Positions 16,565-24,694 of a DNA stretch of 64,000 nt are shown here, in pieces (position 1 is the stretch's first letter; every line of letters begins with the position of its first letter). A program made the position numbers and the translations under genes. The notes beneath the pieces were generated by a model. The model was not told the DNA's origin and did no database searches. It saw only the letters and a list, made by a program, of their open reading frames with translations. Source of the DNA: Nonomuraea sp. NEAU-A123 (GTDB lineage: Bacteria; Actinomycetota; Actinomycetes; Streptosporangiales; Streptosporangiaceae); assembly GCF_018603905.1 (NCBI RefSeq), contig NZ_JAHFZZ010000018.1:151054-215053 (forward strand). Direction: 5' to 3'.

Positions 16565-19500
16565 TTGAGTCCGTACATGGCCGATCTCCAGCCGTTAAAG
16601 CTCGCCTCGCGCGCGGTCTACCCCGCGGGCCCGCTGGCGGCGGCGCCCCGTACCCTGCTCGACATCCTCGACGAGACCGCGCGGGTCCACCCGGACGAGC
16701 CGGCGCTCGACGACGGGACCACGCGGTTCGACTACCGGCGGCTGCGTGCCGAGGTGGCGCGGGTGGCGGGCGAGCTCAGGGAGGCCGGGATCGGCCGCGG
16801 TGATCGGGTCGGTGTGCGGGTGCCATCCGGCACCGCCGAGCTGTACGTCACGATCCTCGCCGTGCTCGCGGCGGGCGCCGCGTACGTGCCCGTCGACGCC
16901 GACGACCCCGAGGAACGCGCCGAGCTGGTCTTCACCGAAGCCAACGTCTCCGCGATCGTCACCGGCAGACCGACGGCCGACGCCGCGGGCATGACCGGTC
17001 ATTCGACGGCCGACGCCGCGATCGTCACCGGCGGACCGGCTGAGCAGGCGACCGGCGAAGCGACCGATCGGGCGATCGGCGACCTGATCGTGCGGACGAT
17101 GTCGCCGGAGCCGCTGCCACCCGGCGACGACTGGAATCCGCGCCCGCAGCCGCCCGTGCCCGGTGACGACGCCTGGATCATCTTCACCTCCGGTTCCACC
17201 GGCAAGCCCAAGGGCGTCGCCGTGACGCACCGCTCCGCCGCCGCGTTCGTCGACGCCGAGGCGGGCCTGTTCCTCCAGGACCGCCCGCTGGGCCCCGGCG
17301 ACCGGGTGCTCGCCGGACTGTCCGTGGCCTTCGACGCCTCGTGCGAGGAGATGTGGCTGGCCTGGCGCCACGGCGCCTGTCTGGTGCCCGCCCCCCGATC
17401 GCTGGTGCGTACCGGCATGGACCTGGGACCCTGGCTCGCCGAGCAGGGCATCACGGCCGTCTCGACCGTGCCGACGCTGGCGGCGCTGTGGCCGGTGGAG
17501 TCGCTCGACGGCATCAGGCTGCTGATCTTCGGCGGCGAGGCGTGCCCGCCCGAGCTGGTGGAGCGGCTGGCCGTACCGGGACGAGAGGTCTGGAACACCT
17601 ACGGCCCCACCGAGGCGACCGTCGTCGCGTGCGCGGCGCGGCTCACCGGCGCGGAGCCGGTACGCATCGGGCTGCCCCTCGACGGCTGGGATCTGGCCGT
17701 CGTCGGCGCGGAAGGCGACCCGGTGGCCATGGGCGAGACCGGAGAGCTGATCATCGGCGGTGTGGGCCTGGCCCGCTACCTGGACCCGGGGAAGGACGCC
17801 GAGAAGTACCCGCGGCTGCCGTCGCTCGGCTGGGAACGCGCCTACCGCAGCGGCGACCTCGTCCGCGCCGAGCCGGAAGGGCTCTACTTCATCGGCCGGG
17901 CCGACGACCAGGTGAAACTGGGCGGCCGGCGGATCGAACTCGGCGAGGTGGACGCCGCGCTGCAGGCGCTGCCGGGCGTCACGGGCGCGGCCGCCGCGGT
18001 GCGGACCGCCGGCGGCGGCCACCAGTTGCTCGTCGGCTACCTCGTGGCGGACGACGGGTTCGACCTCGGGCAGGCCCGCGAACTGCTGGCCGAATCGCTG
18101 CCCGCCGCCCTGGTCCCCCGGCTGACGCTGATCGACACGCTCCCCACGCGTACCTCGGGCAAGATCGACCGCGACGCGCTGCCCTGGCCGCTGGCCGAGC
18201 CGGGCGCGCCGGACGCGGCGACCGGTGAATTGAGCCCGGTCGAGGCGTGGCTGGCCGAGCGGTGGACCGACGTCGTCGGCGTCGCGCCGGACGGGCCGCA
18301 GGCCGACTTCTTCACCGACGGCGGTACGAGCCTGGCCGCGGCCCGGCTCGTGTCGCTCCTGCGCGTCGACTACCCGGACGTGGCCGTGGGCGACGTCTAC
18401 GCGCACCCGACCCTGGCCGGGCTCGCGAAGCTGTTGGCCGCCCGCGGCCCGGCCAAGTCGGCCCGCCGGGCGGTGACACCGATGCCCGCGCGGGCCTCGC
18501 TCGCGCAGGCCGCGCTGATGGTGCCGCTGCTCACGGCGGGTGCCATGCGCTGGATCGTGCTGCTCGCGACGCTCGGCGACCTGCTCGCGCCGCCGTGGGC
18601 GCCTGCCGTCTCGTGGTGGTGGGTGGCACTGGGCTGGCTGGTGTTCGTCACCCCGCCGGGACGGATGGGCCTGGCCGCGGGGTCGGCCCGGCTGCTGCTG
18701 CGCGGCGTACGGCCGGGCCGCCATCCGCGCGGCGGCGGCGTGCACCTGCGGCTGTGGTTCGCCGAACAACTGGCCGCCCGGCTCGGCGTGCCCGACCTGG
18801 CCAGCGCGCCGTGGATGGGCCTGTACGCCCGGCTGCTCGGCGCCCAGGTGGGCGCAGACGCCGACCTGCACTCCGCTCCCCCGGTGACCGGGCTGCTCAG
18901 GCTGGGCGCGGGCGCCTCGGTCGAGCCGGAGGTCGATCTCAGCGGCTACTGGTACGACGGCGACGTGCTGCGCATCGGCGAGATCCGGATCGGCGCGGGC
19001 GCCACCATCGGCTCCCGGTCGACCCTGCTCCCCGGCACCAAGATCGGAAAGAACGCCCAGATCGCCCCCGGCTCGGCGGTCGAGGGCAGCGTACCTGCCG
19101 GGCAGCGCTGGGCCGGGGCACCGGCCGCCCGGCAGGGCAAGTCGCGCAGGTCGCAGCCGATCGAGCGGGCCGCCCGCTCCCGGTTCTGGGTGGTGATGTA
19201 CGGCCTGTCGGCCGTCGTGCTCAGCCTGCTGCCGGTGGTCGCCGTCCTGTCCGGCCTGGCGGTGCTGGGCTGGTACGCCGGGGACGCGCGCACGCTGGGC
19301 GCGGCGCTCACGAGCGCGTTGATCGGTGTGCCGCTCGCGACGGTCGTCGGGATGGCCGTGTTCGCGCTGGTCACGCTGGTGATCGTGCGGCTGCTCGGCA
19401 TCCGCATGCGTCCCGGCAACTATCCGGTGCACAGCCGCCAGGCGTGGCAGGCGTGGGCGACGGGCCGGCTGATGTCCGCGGCCCGGGTGTGGCTGTTCCC

Positions 19501-20563
19501 GCTGTACGCCAGCGTGCTGACGCCGGCCTGGCTGCGCGCGCTCGGCATGCGGGTGGGCCGCGGCGTGGAGCTGTCGACCGTGCTCGCGCTGCCCACCATG
19601 ACCTCGGTCGGCGACGGCGCGTTCCTGGCCGACGACACGATGGTCGCCCCGTACGAGCTCGACGGCGGCTGGATGCGCATCGCCTCGGCGCGGATCGGCA
19701 AGCGGGCCTTCCTCGGCAACTCGGGGATGACCGCGCCCGGCCGCAAGGTGCCCAAGGACGGCCTGGTGGGCGTGCTGTCGGCGACGCCGAAGAAGGCCAA
19801 GTCCGGCTCGTCCTACCTGGGCATGCCGCCCGTGGAGCTGCGCCGGACCACCGAGGAAGGCGACCGGAGCCGCACCTACGACCCGCCCGCGCGGTTGAAG
19901 GCGGCCCGCGCACTGGTCGAGGTCTGCCGCGTGGTGCCCGCGATGGGCGCGGTGGCGCTGGCCGTCCTGACCGCCGGGGCCATGGAGTGGGTCGCGGCGT
20001 CGTACGGCTTCGCGGTGGCCGCGCTGCTGAGCGGCGTGCTGATGCTGGCCGCCGGGGTGGTCGCCGCGGCGGTGGCGACCGCCGCCAAGTGGGCGCTGGT
20101 CGGCCGGATCGCGGCGGGCAACCGACCGCTGTGGAGCTCGTTCGTGTGGCGCAACGAGCTCGCGGACAACTTCGTGGAGGTGCTGGCGGCGCCCTGGTTC
20201 GCCGAACCGTGGCTGGGAACCGCGCCCCTGAACGTGTGGCTGCGCTCACTCGGGGCACGCATCGGGCATGGGGTCACCTGTCACACCTACTGGCTGCCCG
20301 AGGCGGACCTGGTGAGCGTCGGCGACGGCGCCAGCGTCAACAGGGGCTGCGTGCTGCAGACGCATCTGTTCCACGACCGGGTCATGAGCATGGACACCGT
20401 CACGCTGGAAGGCGGGGCGACGCTCGGCCCGCACGGCGTGATCCTGCCCGCCGCCCGGGTGGGCGCCGACGCCACGATCGGCCCCGCCTCCCTGGTCATG
20501 CGGGGTGAGGACGTTCCCGACGGCTCCCGTTGGTTCGGCAATCCCATCGCGGCCTGGCGATGA
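16565..20563 (+). CDS. Pls/PosA-type membrane NRPS (homopoly-amino-acid synthetase family)
   Basis: About 1332 aa. The order is adenylation domain (residues 30-560; A3 motif FTSGSTGKPKG, A5 YGPTEA, A10 SGKID), carrier protein (phosphopantetheine Ser in DGGTSLAA, about 589), then a C-terminal half with paired membrane segments separating three soluble hexapeptide-like repeats, and no condensation or thioesterase domain. This is the architecture of epsilon-poly-L-lysine synthetase Pls. FDASCEEMW gives D and A at the first two specificity positions and an acidic Glu near the third, compatible with a basic amino acid. The TTG start at 16565 has GAGGAG 7 bp upstream; ATG 16577 is the alternative. 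The M1 peptidase start overlaps its stop. Confidence 0.9.
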   Translation: MSPYMADLQPLKLASRAVYPAGPLAAAPRTLLDILDETARVHPDEPALDDGTTRFDYRRLRAEVARVAGELREAGIGRGDRVGVRVPSGTAELYVTILAVLAAGAAYVPVDADDPEERAELVFTEANVSAIVTGRPTADAAGMTGHSTADAAIVTGGPAEQATGEATDRAIGDLIVRTMSPEPLPPGDDWNPRPQPPVPGDDAWIIFTSGSTGKPKGVAVTHRSAAAFVDAEAGLFLQDRPLGPGDRVLAGLSVAFDASCEEMWLAWRHGACLVPAPRSLVRTGMDLGPWLAEQGITAVSTVPTLAALWPVESLDGIRLLIFGGEACPPELVERLAVPGREVWNTYGPTEATVVACAARLTGAEPVRIGLPLDGWDLAVVGAEGDPVAMGETGELIIGGVGLARYLDPGKDAEKYPRLPSLGWERAYRSGDLVRAEPEGLYFIGRADDQVKLGGRRIELGEVDAALQALPGVTGAAAAVRTAGGGHQLLVGYLVADDGFDLGQARELLAESLPAALVPRLTLIDTLPTRTSGKIDRDALPWPLAEPGAPDAATGELSPVEAWLAERWTDVVGVAPDGPQADFFTDGGTSLAAARLVSLLRVDYPDVAVGDVYAHPTLAGLAKLLAARGPAKSARRAVTPMPARASLAQAALMVPLLTAGAMRWIVLLATLGDLLAPPWAPAVSWWWVALGWLVFVTPPGRMGLAAGSARLLLRGVRPGRHPRGGGVHLRLWFAEQLAARLGVPDLASAPWMGLYARLLGAQVGADADLHSAPPVTGLLRLGAGASVEPEVDLSGYWYDGDVLRIGEIRIGAGATIGSRSTLLPGTKIGKNAQIAPGSAVEGSVPAGQRWAGAPAARQGKSRRSQPIERAARSRFWVVMYGLSAVVLSLLPVVAVLSGLAVLGWYAGDARTLGAALTSALIGVPLATVVGMAVFALVTLVIVRLLGIRMRPGNYPVHSRQAWQAWATGRLMSAARVWLFPLYASVLTPAWLRALGMRVGRGVELSTVLALPTMTSVGDGAFLADDTMVAPYELDGGWMRIASARIGKRAFLGNSGMTAPGRKVPKDGLVGVLSATPKKAKSGSSYLGMPPVELRRTTEEGDRSRTYDPPARLKAARALVEVCRVVPAMGAVALAVLTAGAMEWVAASYGFAVAALLSGVLMLAAGVVAAAVATAAKWALVGRIAAGNRPLWSSFVWRNELADNFVEVLAAPWFAEPWLGTAPLNVWLRSLGARIGHGVTCHTYWLPEADLVSVGDGASVNRGCVLQTHLFHDRVMSMDTVTLEGGATLGPHGVILPAARVGADATIGPASLVMRGEDVPDGSRWFGNPIAAWR

Positions 20564-21822
20564 CCTCGTACTTCCCCTCGCACGGCGACATCAGGTACGG
20601 GGTCGCGCAGTACGATCTGACGCTGAAGTACCGCGTGTCCACGAACTGGCTGGACGGCACGGCCGTGCTGTCGGTGATCGCGCACGAGCAGCTCGACGGC
20701 CTGGACCTGGACTTCGGCCAGTTCCGCGTCTCGGGCGTCACCGTCGACGGCGTCACCGCCCGCTACACGCACCGCGACGGCAAGCTGCGCGTCAGCCTGC
20801 CCTGGACGCTGCGCGTCGGGGCCACCGCCGCCGTGGAGGTCCGCTACACGGGCAGTCCCAGGCCGGTGCGGAGCGTGTGGGGCGGCCTGGGCTGGGAGGA
20901 GCTGACCGACGGCGCGCTCGTGGCCAGTCAGCCGATCGGCGCGCCCTCCTGGTTCCCGTGCAACGACCGGCCCGGCGACAAAGCGCCCTACCGGATCACG
21001 GTGACCACCGCCTCGCCGTACCAGGTGATCGCGAACGGCCTGCTCGTCCACAAATACCGGTCGGCGGGCACCACGACCTGGGTGTACGAGCAGCCGGAGC
21101 CCATGGCGAGCTATCTGGCGAGCGTGCAGATCGGGCGCTACCAGTTCACGGACGTGGGCGGCACGCGGCTGGCCCACCCGCCCCGGCTCGGGACGCGGGC
21201 GCGGCACGACTTCGGGCGCCAGGACCAGATGATGGCGCTGTTCGTCGACCGGTTCGGGCCGTACCCGTTTGCCACCTGCACCGTCGTGGTGACCGACGAC
21301 GAGCTCGACATCCCGATCGAGGCCCAGGGCATGGCGGTCTTCGGGCGGAACCACGTCGACGGCCGGCGGGGGCACGAGCGGCTGGTCGCGCACGAGCTGG
21401 CGCACCAGTGGTTCGGCAACAGCCTGACCGTGGCCTCCTGGCAGGACATCTGGCTGCACGAGGGCTTCGCCACGTACGCCGAGTGGCTGTGGTCGGAGGC
21501 CTCGGGCGGCCCGACGGCCGACGAGCTGGCCGCCCGCTGGCGCCGCCGGCTGGAGATCCTCCCCCAGGACTTCGTGCTGGGGGACCCGGGCACGGCGCTG
21601 CTGTTCGACGACCGCGTCTACAAGCGCGGGGCGCTGACCCTGCACGCGATCCGGCGGAAGCTGGGCGACCAGGTGTTCTTCATGATCCTGCGCGCCTGGA
21701 CCGACACCCACCGGCACGGCGACATCACCACCGACGCCTTCGTCGCCCATGTGGGGCGCTACGCCGACCCGTCGGTCATACCGCTGATCTGCTCGTGGCT
21801 GTACGACAAACCGCTGCCGTGA
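20560..21822 (+). CDS. M1-family zinc aminopeptidase coupled to the Pls-like gene
   Basis: A 420-aa peptidase. The zinc site is HELAH (H278, E279, H282) plus E301 in WLHEGFATY. The substrate-anchoring GAMEN motif is replaced by EAQGM around 254-258, as in a distinct M1 branch. It is short for M1 and has no signal peptide. ATGA overlap with the Pls-like gene shows co-translation. In epsilon-poly-lysine producers a Pls-type synthetase is accompanied by a polymer-degrading M1 aminopeptidase (Pld), so self-protection or polymer trimming is a sound inference. Confidence 0.92.
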   Translation: MTSYFPSHGDIRYGVAQYDLTLKYRVSTNWLDGTAVLSVIAHEQLDGLDLDFGQFRVSGVTVDGVTARYTHRDGKLRVSLPWTLRVGATAAVEVRYTGSPRPVRSVWGGLGWEELTDGALVASQPIGAPSWFPCNDRPGDKAPYRITVTTASPYQVIANGLLVHKYRSAGTTTWVYEQPEPMASYLASVQIGRYQFTDVGGTRLAHPPRLGTRARHDFGRQDQMMALFVDRFGPYPFATCTVVVTDDELDIPIEAQGMAVFGRNHVDGRRGHERLVAHELAHQWFGNSLTVASWQDIWLHEGFATYAEWLWSEASGGPTADELAARWRRRLEILPQDFVLGDPGTALLFDDRVYKRGALTLHAIRRKLGDQVFFMILRAWTDTHRHGDITTDAFVAHVGRYADPSVIPLICSWLYDKPLP

Positions 21823-21826
21823 CATG

Positions 21827-22696
21827 TCAGCCATGCGGCCGCAGTCGCAGGGCCGAGTCGTCGTCGAAGGCGTCGAGGAAGTCGGCGAGTGTGTCGGCGA
21901 CGTGGGTCAGCGAGCGGGCGCCGAACAGCACGGGCTGGTATCCGGAGATCTCGTAGGGGGTGGCCAGCGCGTCGAGCGCGTTCAGGTCGCGGATCCGGCC
22001 GCGGTCGATGCGGCCGAGCTCGCCGTAGGACGACAGGAGGGCCGCGCCGTACGCCTTGGGGGTCCCGCCCTCCTCCAGAACCCCGTACTCCAGGGTGAAC
22101 CAGTACAGATCACTGATGATCTGCAGGGCTTCACGGGTCTCCACCCGCACCGCGGCCTGGCCGATCAGCTGGTAGATCGCGGCGAACTCCGGTGCGGCCA
22201 GGTGGATGCCGTGGCCGAACACGTCGTGGATGATGTCCGGCTCCGGCGAGTACAGCGGCACGGCCGGATGACGGACGAACTGCACGGCGTGGAAGTACCC
22301 CCCGGCCATCGAGCCGAGGAAACGCTTGTTCTCCACCACTCCCCCGGCCAGCGTGAGGTCGAACCCCGTCAACCGCCGCAGCCGGGCCCCGACCTCCGCG
22401 TGCTGGGGGATGCGGTCGGCGGGGACGCGGACCTCCTCCCGCGCGTCGAGCACGGCCCGGCACGCGTACGCCCGGTGCGCGTCGTCGAGCGCGCGGTGGA
22501 CCCGGCGCCAGGTGGCGTGCTCGCTCTCGGTGTACGCAATCACCGGCGACGGATCCCCCACCCGGTGACCACGGGCCAGCTCGGCGAACGCGTGGCGCCG
22601 GGCGAGGTAGCGCGGATCGCACCGTCCGGGATGCTCGGCGGCGGTGCCGAGCGTGCCGTCGGCGGCGATCGGGGTCCGGCGCCACACATCGCTCAT
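21827..22696 (-). CDS. phhA: Phenylalanine 4-monooxygenase (pterin-dependent aromatic amino acid hydroxylase)
   Basis: A 289-aa bacterial-type catalytic domain without regulatory domain. The iron ligands are H157 and H162 in PDIIHDVFGH and E203 in YWFTLEYGV. It hydroxylates Phe to Tyr using a tetrahydropterin. It is convergent with the aminopeptidase gene, 4 bp apart. No pterin carbinolamine dehydratase gene is visible nearby. Length and motifs are normal for the family. Confidence 0.93.
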   Translation of the reverse strand: MSDVWRRTPIAADGTLGTAAEHPGRCDPRYLARRHAFAELARGHRVGDPSPVIAYTESEHATWRRVHRALDDAHRAYACRAVLDAREEVRVPADRIPQHAEVGARLRRLTGFDLTLAGGVVENKRFLGSMAGGYFHAVQFVRHPAVPLYSPEPDIIHDVFGHGIHLAAPEFAAIYQLIGQAAVRVETREALQIISDLYWFTLEYGVLEEGGTPKAYGAALLSSYGELGRIDRGRIRDLNALDALATPYEISGYQPVLFGARSLTHVADTLADFLDAFDDDSALRLRPHG

Positions 22697-22805
22697 GCGG
22701 GGTTCATTACCGGGCGGCCGGACACCTGACGCCGGTGACGATAGGCTTTACCGAAGCTTGGAGGGTCCGGATGGATCAAGGGACGCTGGGACGTACGATC
22801 GTCAG

Positions 22806-23342
22806 ATGACCGAAAAGACCGAAACTGTGCCCGGTTGGCTTGCTCCGGAGGAGCTGGAGTCGATGCGGGAGCGGATGCCGATCCTCTATATCGACGCCGT
22901 GCCGGTGCGAGTCGACGACACCGGCGTGGTGACCCGCGTCGGCCTGCTGCTCCGCATCGGCTCAGACGGAGCGGTCAGCCGGGCACTGGTCTCGGGACGC
23001 GTGCTGCACCACGAGCGGGTCCGCGACGCGCTCCTGCGCCACCTGGAGAAGGACCTCGGCCACACGGCGCTGCCCCAGGTGCCCGCGTCGCCGCAGCCGT
23101 TCACCATCGCCGAATACTTCCCGACGCCGGGGGTCACGCCCTATCACGACCCGCGCCAGCACGCCGTGTCGCTCGCCTACATCGTCCCGGTCGCCGGTGA
23201 CTGCCGCCCCCGCCAGGACGCCCTCGACTTCGTCTGGTTCACGCCGGAGGAGGCCGCCTCCCCCCTGGTCCAGCAGGAGATGACCGGCGGCCAGGGGGTG
23301 CTGCTGAAGCAGGCGCTCGCCCAGGTGGGCCGCCTGCCCTAA
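22806..23342 (+). CDS. DUF4916 (Nudix-like) protein
   Basis: A 178-aa protein resembling the actinobacterial DUF4916 family, which has a Nudix-like fold (AYIVPVAGDCRPRQDALDFV, then WFTPEEA). The canonical Nudix box with its REUXEE core is not present, so hydrolase activity is doubtful. ATG 22806 follows a probable promoter gap shared divergently with phhA. Convergent with the DUF4142 gene, 14 bp away. Confidence 0.75.
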   Translation: MTEKTETVPGWLAPEELESMRERMPILYIDAVPVRVDDTGVVTRVGLLLRIGSDGAVSRALVSGRVLHHERVRDALLRHLEKDLGHTALPQVPASPQPFTIAEYFPTPGVTPYHDPRQHAVSLAYIVPVAGDCRPRQDALDFVWFTPEEAASPLVQQEMTGGQGVLLKQALAQVGRLP

Positions 23343-23356
23343 CCGGACCCCGGCGG

Positions 23357-24037
23357 TCAGGCGGCCGGCGGGGACGGGAAGGCGTCAGGGTTGACCAGGC
23401 CGGTGCTCTCCAGCAGGCGCTGATGGTTCAGCACCGCCGCGTTGGCCTGCTCGGAGAAGCTCCGCACGAGGGTGTTCTGCGTGCTGCCGCGCACCGCGCC
23501 GATCAGGGCGAAGATCTGGCCGTGCGCGAGCCGCAGCCACTTCACGTACGTCGAGTCATACTGCTTGCCGGACCGGCTGGAGATGTCGGCCATCCATTCC
23601 TGCTGCAGGGCAGTCGGCTTGATCGGCAGCTCCACCTTGAGCTTGGCCGCCAGAGCGAGGCCCTTCTCGTCGAGGACATGGTGCTGGGCCGCGATCTCCG
23701 CGCTGATCTGCCGCACCCGTGCGGTGCTCGCCCGCTGCGTGGCCTGCTGCGCCATGACCATCTCCCACAGGGTGGCGAGCCGGACCTTGGTGATCAGCTC
23801 CCTGTCGGCCGCCGACAACGGGCCCCACTTGGTCGCCCACGTACTGGCGTCGACCGCCCCCGCCGCGGCGGGCGGCGCGTTCCCGACGCCCGGCACGACC
23901 GTCGCGCCGGGGATCTGAGCGCCGGGGATCTGAGCGCTGGGGAGCTGAGCGCCGGGGAGGCTGGCGCACGCGCCGAGAGCCAGGAGCACGGCGACGCCAC
24001 TGATGGCGAGAACGGGACGGCGATGTCGAAGTCGCAC
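23357..24037 (-). CDS. DUF4142-like secreted lipoprotein
   Basis: A 226-aa protein with an N-terminal RHRRP, a hydrophobic segment and the lipobox LALGAC, so a predicted lipoprotein. A short Pro-Gly linker of near-repeats (LPGAQ, LPSAQ, IPGAQ, IPGAT) follows, then a four-helix ferritin-like DUF4142 domain (ADRELITKVRLATLWE... QISAEIAAQHHVLDEKG). The GTG start at 24037 has AGGGGG 7 bp upstream. Outer cell-surface role, function unknown. Confidence 0.85.
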   Translation of the reverse strand: MRLRHRRPVLAISGVAVLLALGACASLPGAQLPSAQIPGAQIPGATVVPGVGNAPPAAAGAVDASTWATKWGPLSAADRELITKVRLATLWEMVMAQQATQRASTARVRQISAEIAAQHHVLDEKGLALAAKLKVELPIKPTALQQEWMADISSRSGKQYDSTYVKWLRLAHGQIFALIGAVRGSTQNTLVRSFSEQANAAVLNHQRLLESTGLVNPDAFPSPPAA

Positions 24038-24145
24038 GCCGTCACCCCCTTCATGGGACCTCGGACTGTTCAGAAGGAGGTACGCAGGGCCGGGCGGGGC
24101 CGTTCATGGCAGGATGCAAAATTTGCTCTAGGCAAAGATCGACTC

Positions 24146-24646
24146 TCAGATGTCGGGCCAGCCGAGCGGGTGCAGGGCGTCCTCCGGCAGCTCACCCCCT
24201 GCCTCGGTGAAGGCCGTCATCGCCGTGACCAGCGCCCGGCACTGCTCGATCGGCATCCGCGAGACGATCGCGGCGATCTCCTCGCCGCGGCGGGCGGTGA
24301 CCTGATCCACGATGTGCTGGCCCTCGGCCGTCAGGCGCATCAGGCTCTCCCTGCGGTCGCGCGGATTGACCTCGCGCACGATCAACCGGGCGGCGAGGAG
24401 CCGGTCGGCCATCCGCATGGCCGTGGAGGGGTTGACGTTGAGCAGCTCGGCCATGGTGACGAGCTTGGTCTCCCCGTGCCCGGCAAGCACCACGAGCATG
24501 CGGAACTGCGGCAGCGTGACCTTGTCCTCGACCGCGCCGAGCGAGCGGACGGCGATGGAGACGAGCAGGCGCGAACCGGTGAGGACGGCCGCGACAACGG
24601 CGGCTAAGTCCTCCCGGTTCGCCTGATCCGCATTACCCTCTGACAT
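24146..24646 (-). CDS. MarR-family transcriptional regulator
   Basis: A 166-aa winged-helix protein with LPQFRMLVVLAGHGE, recognition helix NVNPSTAMRMADRL and wing VNPRDRRESLMRLT. ATG 24646 is used; no Shine-Dalgarno is visible, so it may be leaderless or begin at GTG 24652. It lies 48 bp downstream of the GH30 gene on the same strand and upstream of the DUF4142 lipoprotein gene. Target unknown. Confidence 0.88.
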   Translation of the reverse strand: MSEGNADQANREDLAAVVAAVLTGSRLLVSIAVRSLGAVEDKVTLPQFRMLVVLAGHGETKLVTMAELLNVNPSTAMRMADRLLAARLIVREVNPRDRRESLMRLTAEGQHIVDQVTARRGEEIAAIVSRMPIEQCRALVTAMTAFTEAGGELPEDALHPLGWPDI

Positions 24647-24694
24647 ACGCACTGTTGTACACGCCCTGCCTGAGGACGAGGCCAACCGTGACCG

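Noticed and set aside
16595..19432. 945-codon open frame on the minus strand opposite the Pls-like gene
   Set aside because: Composition rich in Arg, Gln, His and Pro without motifs; the plus strand encodes an unmistakable adenylation-carrier protein.
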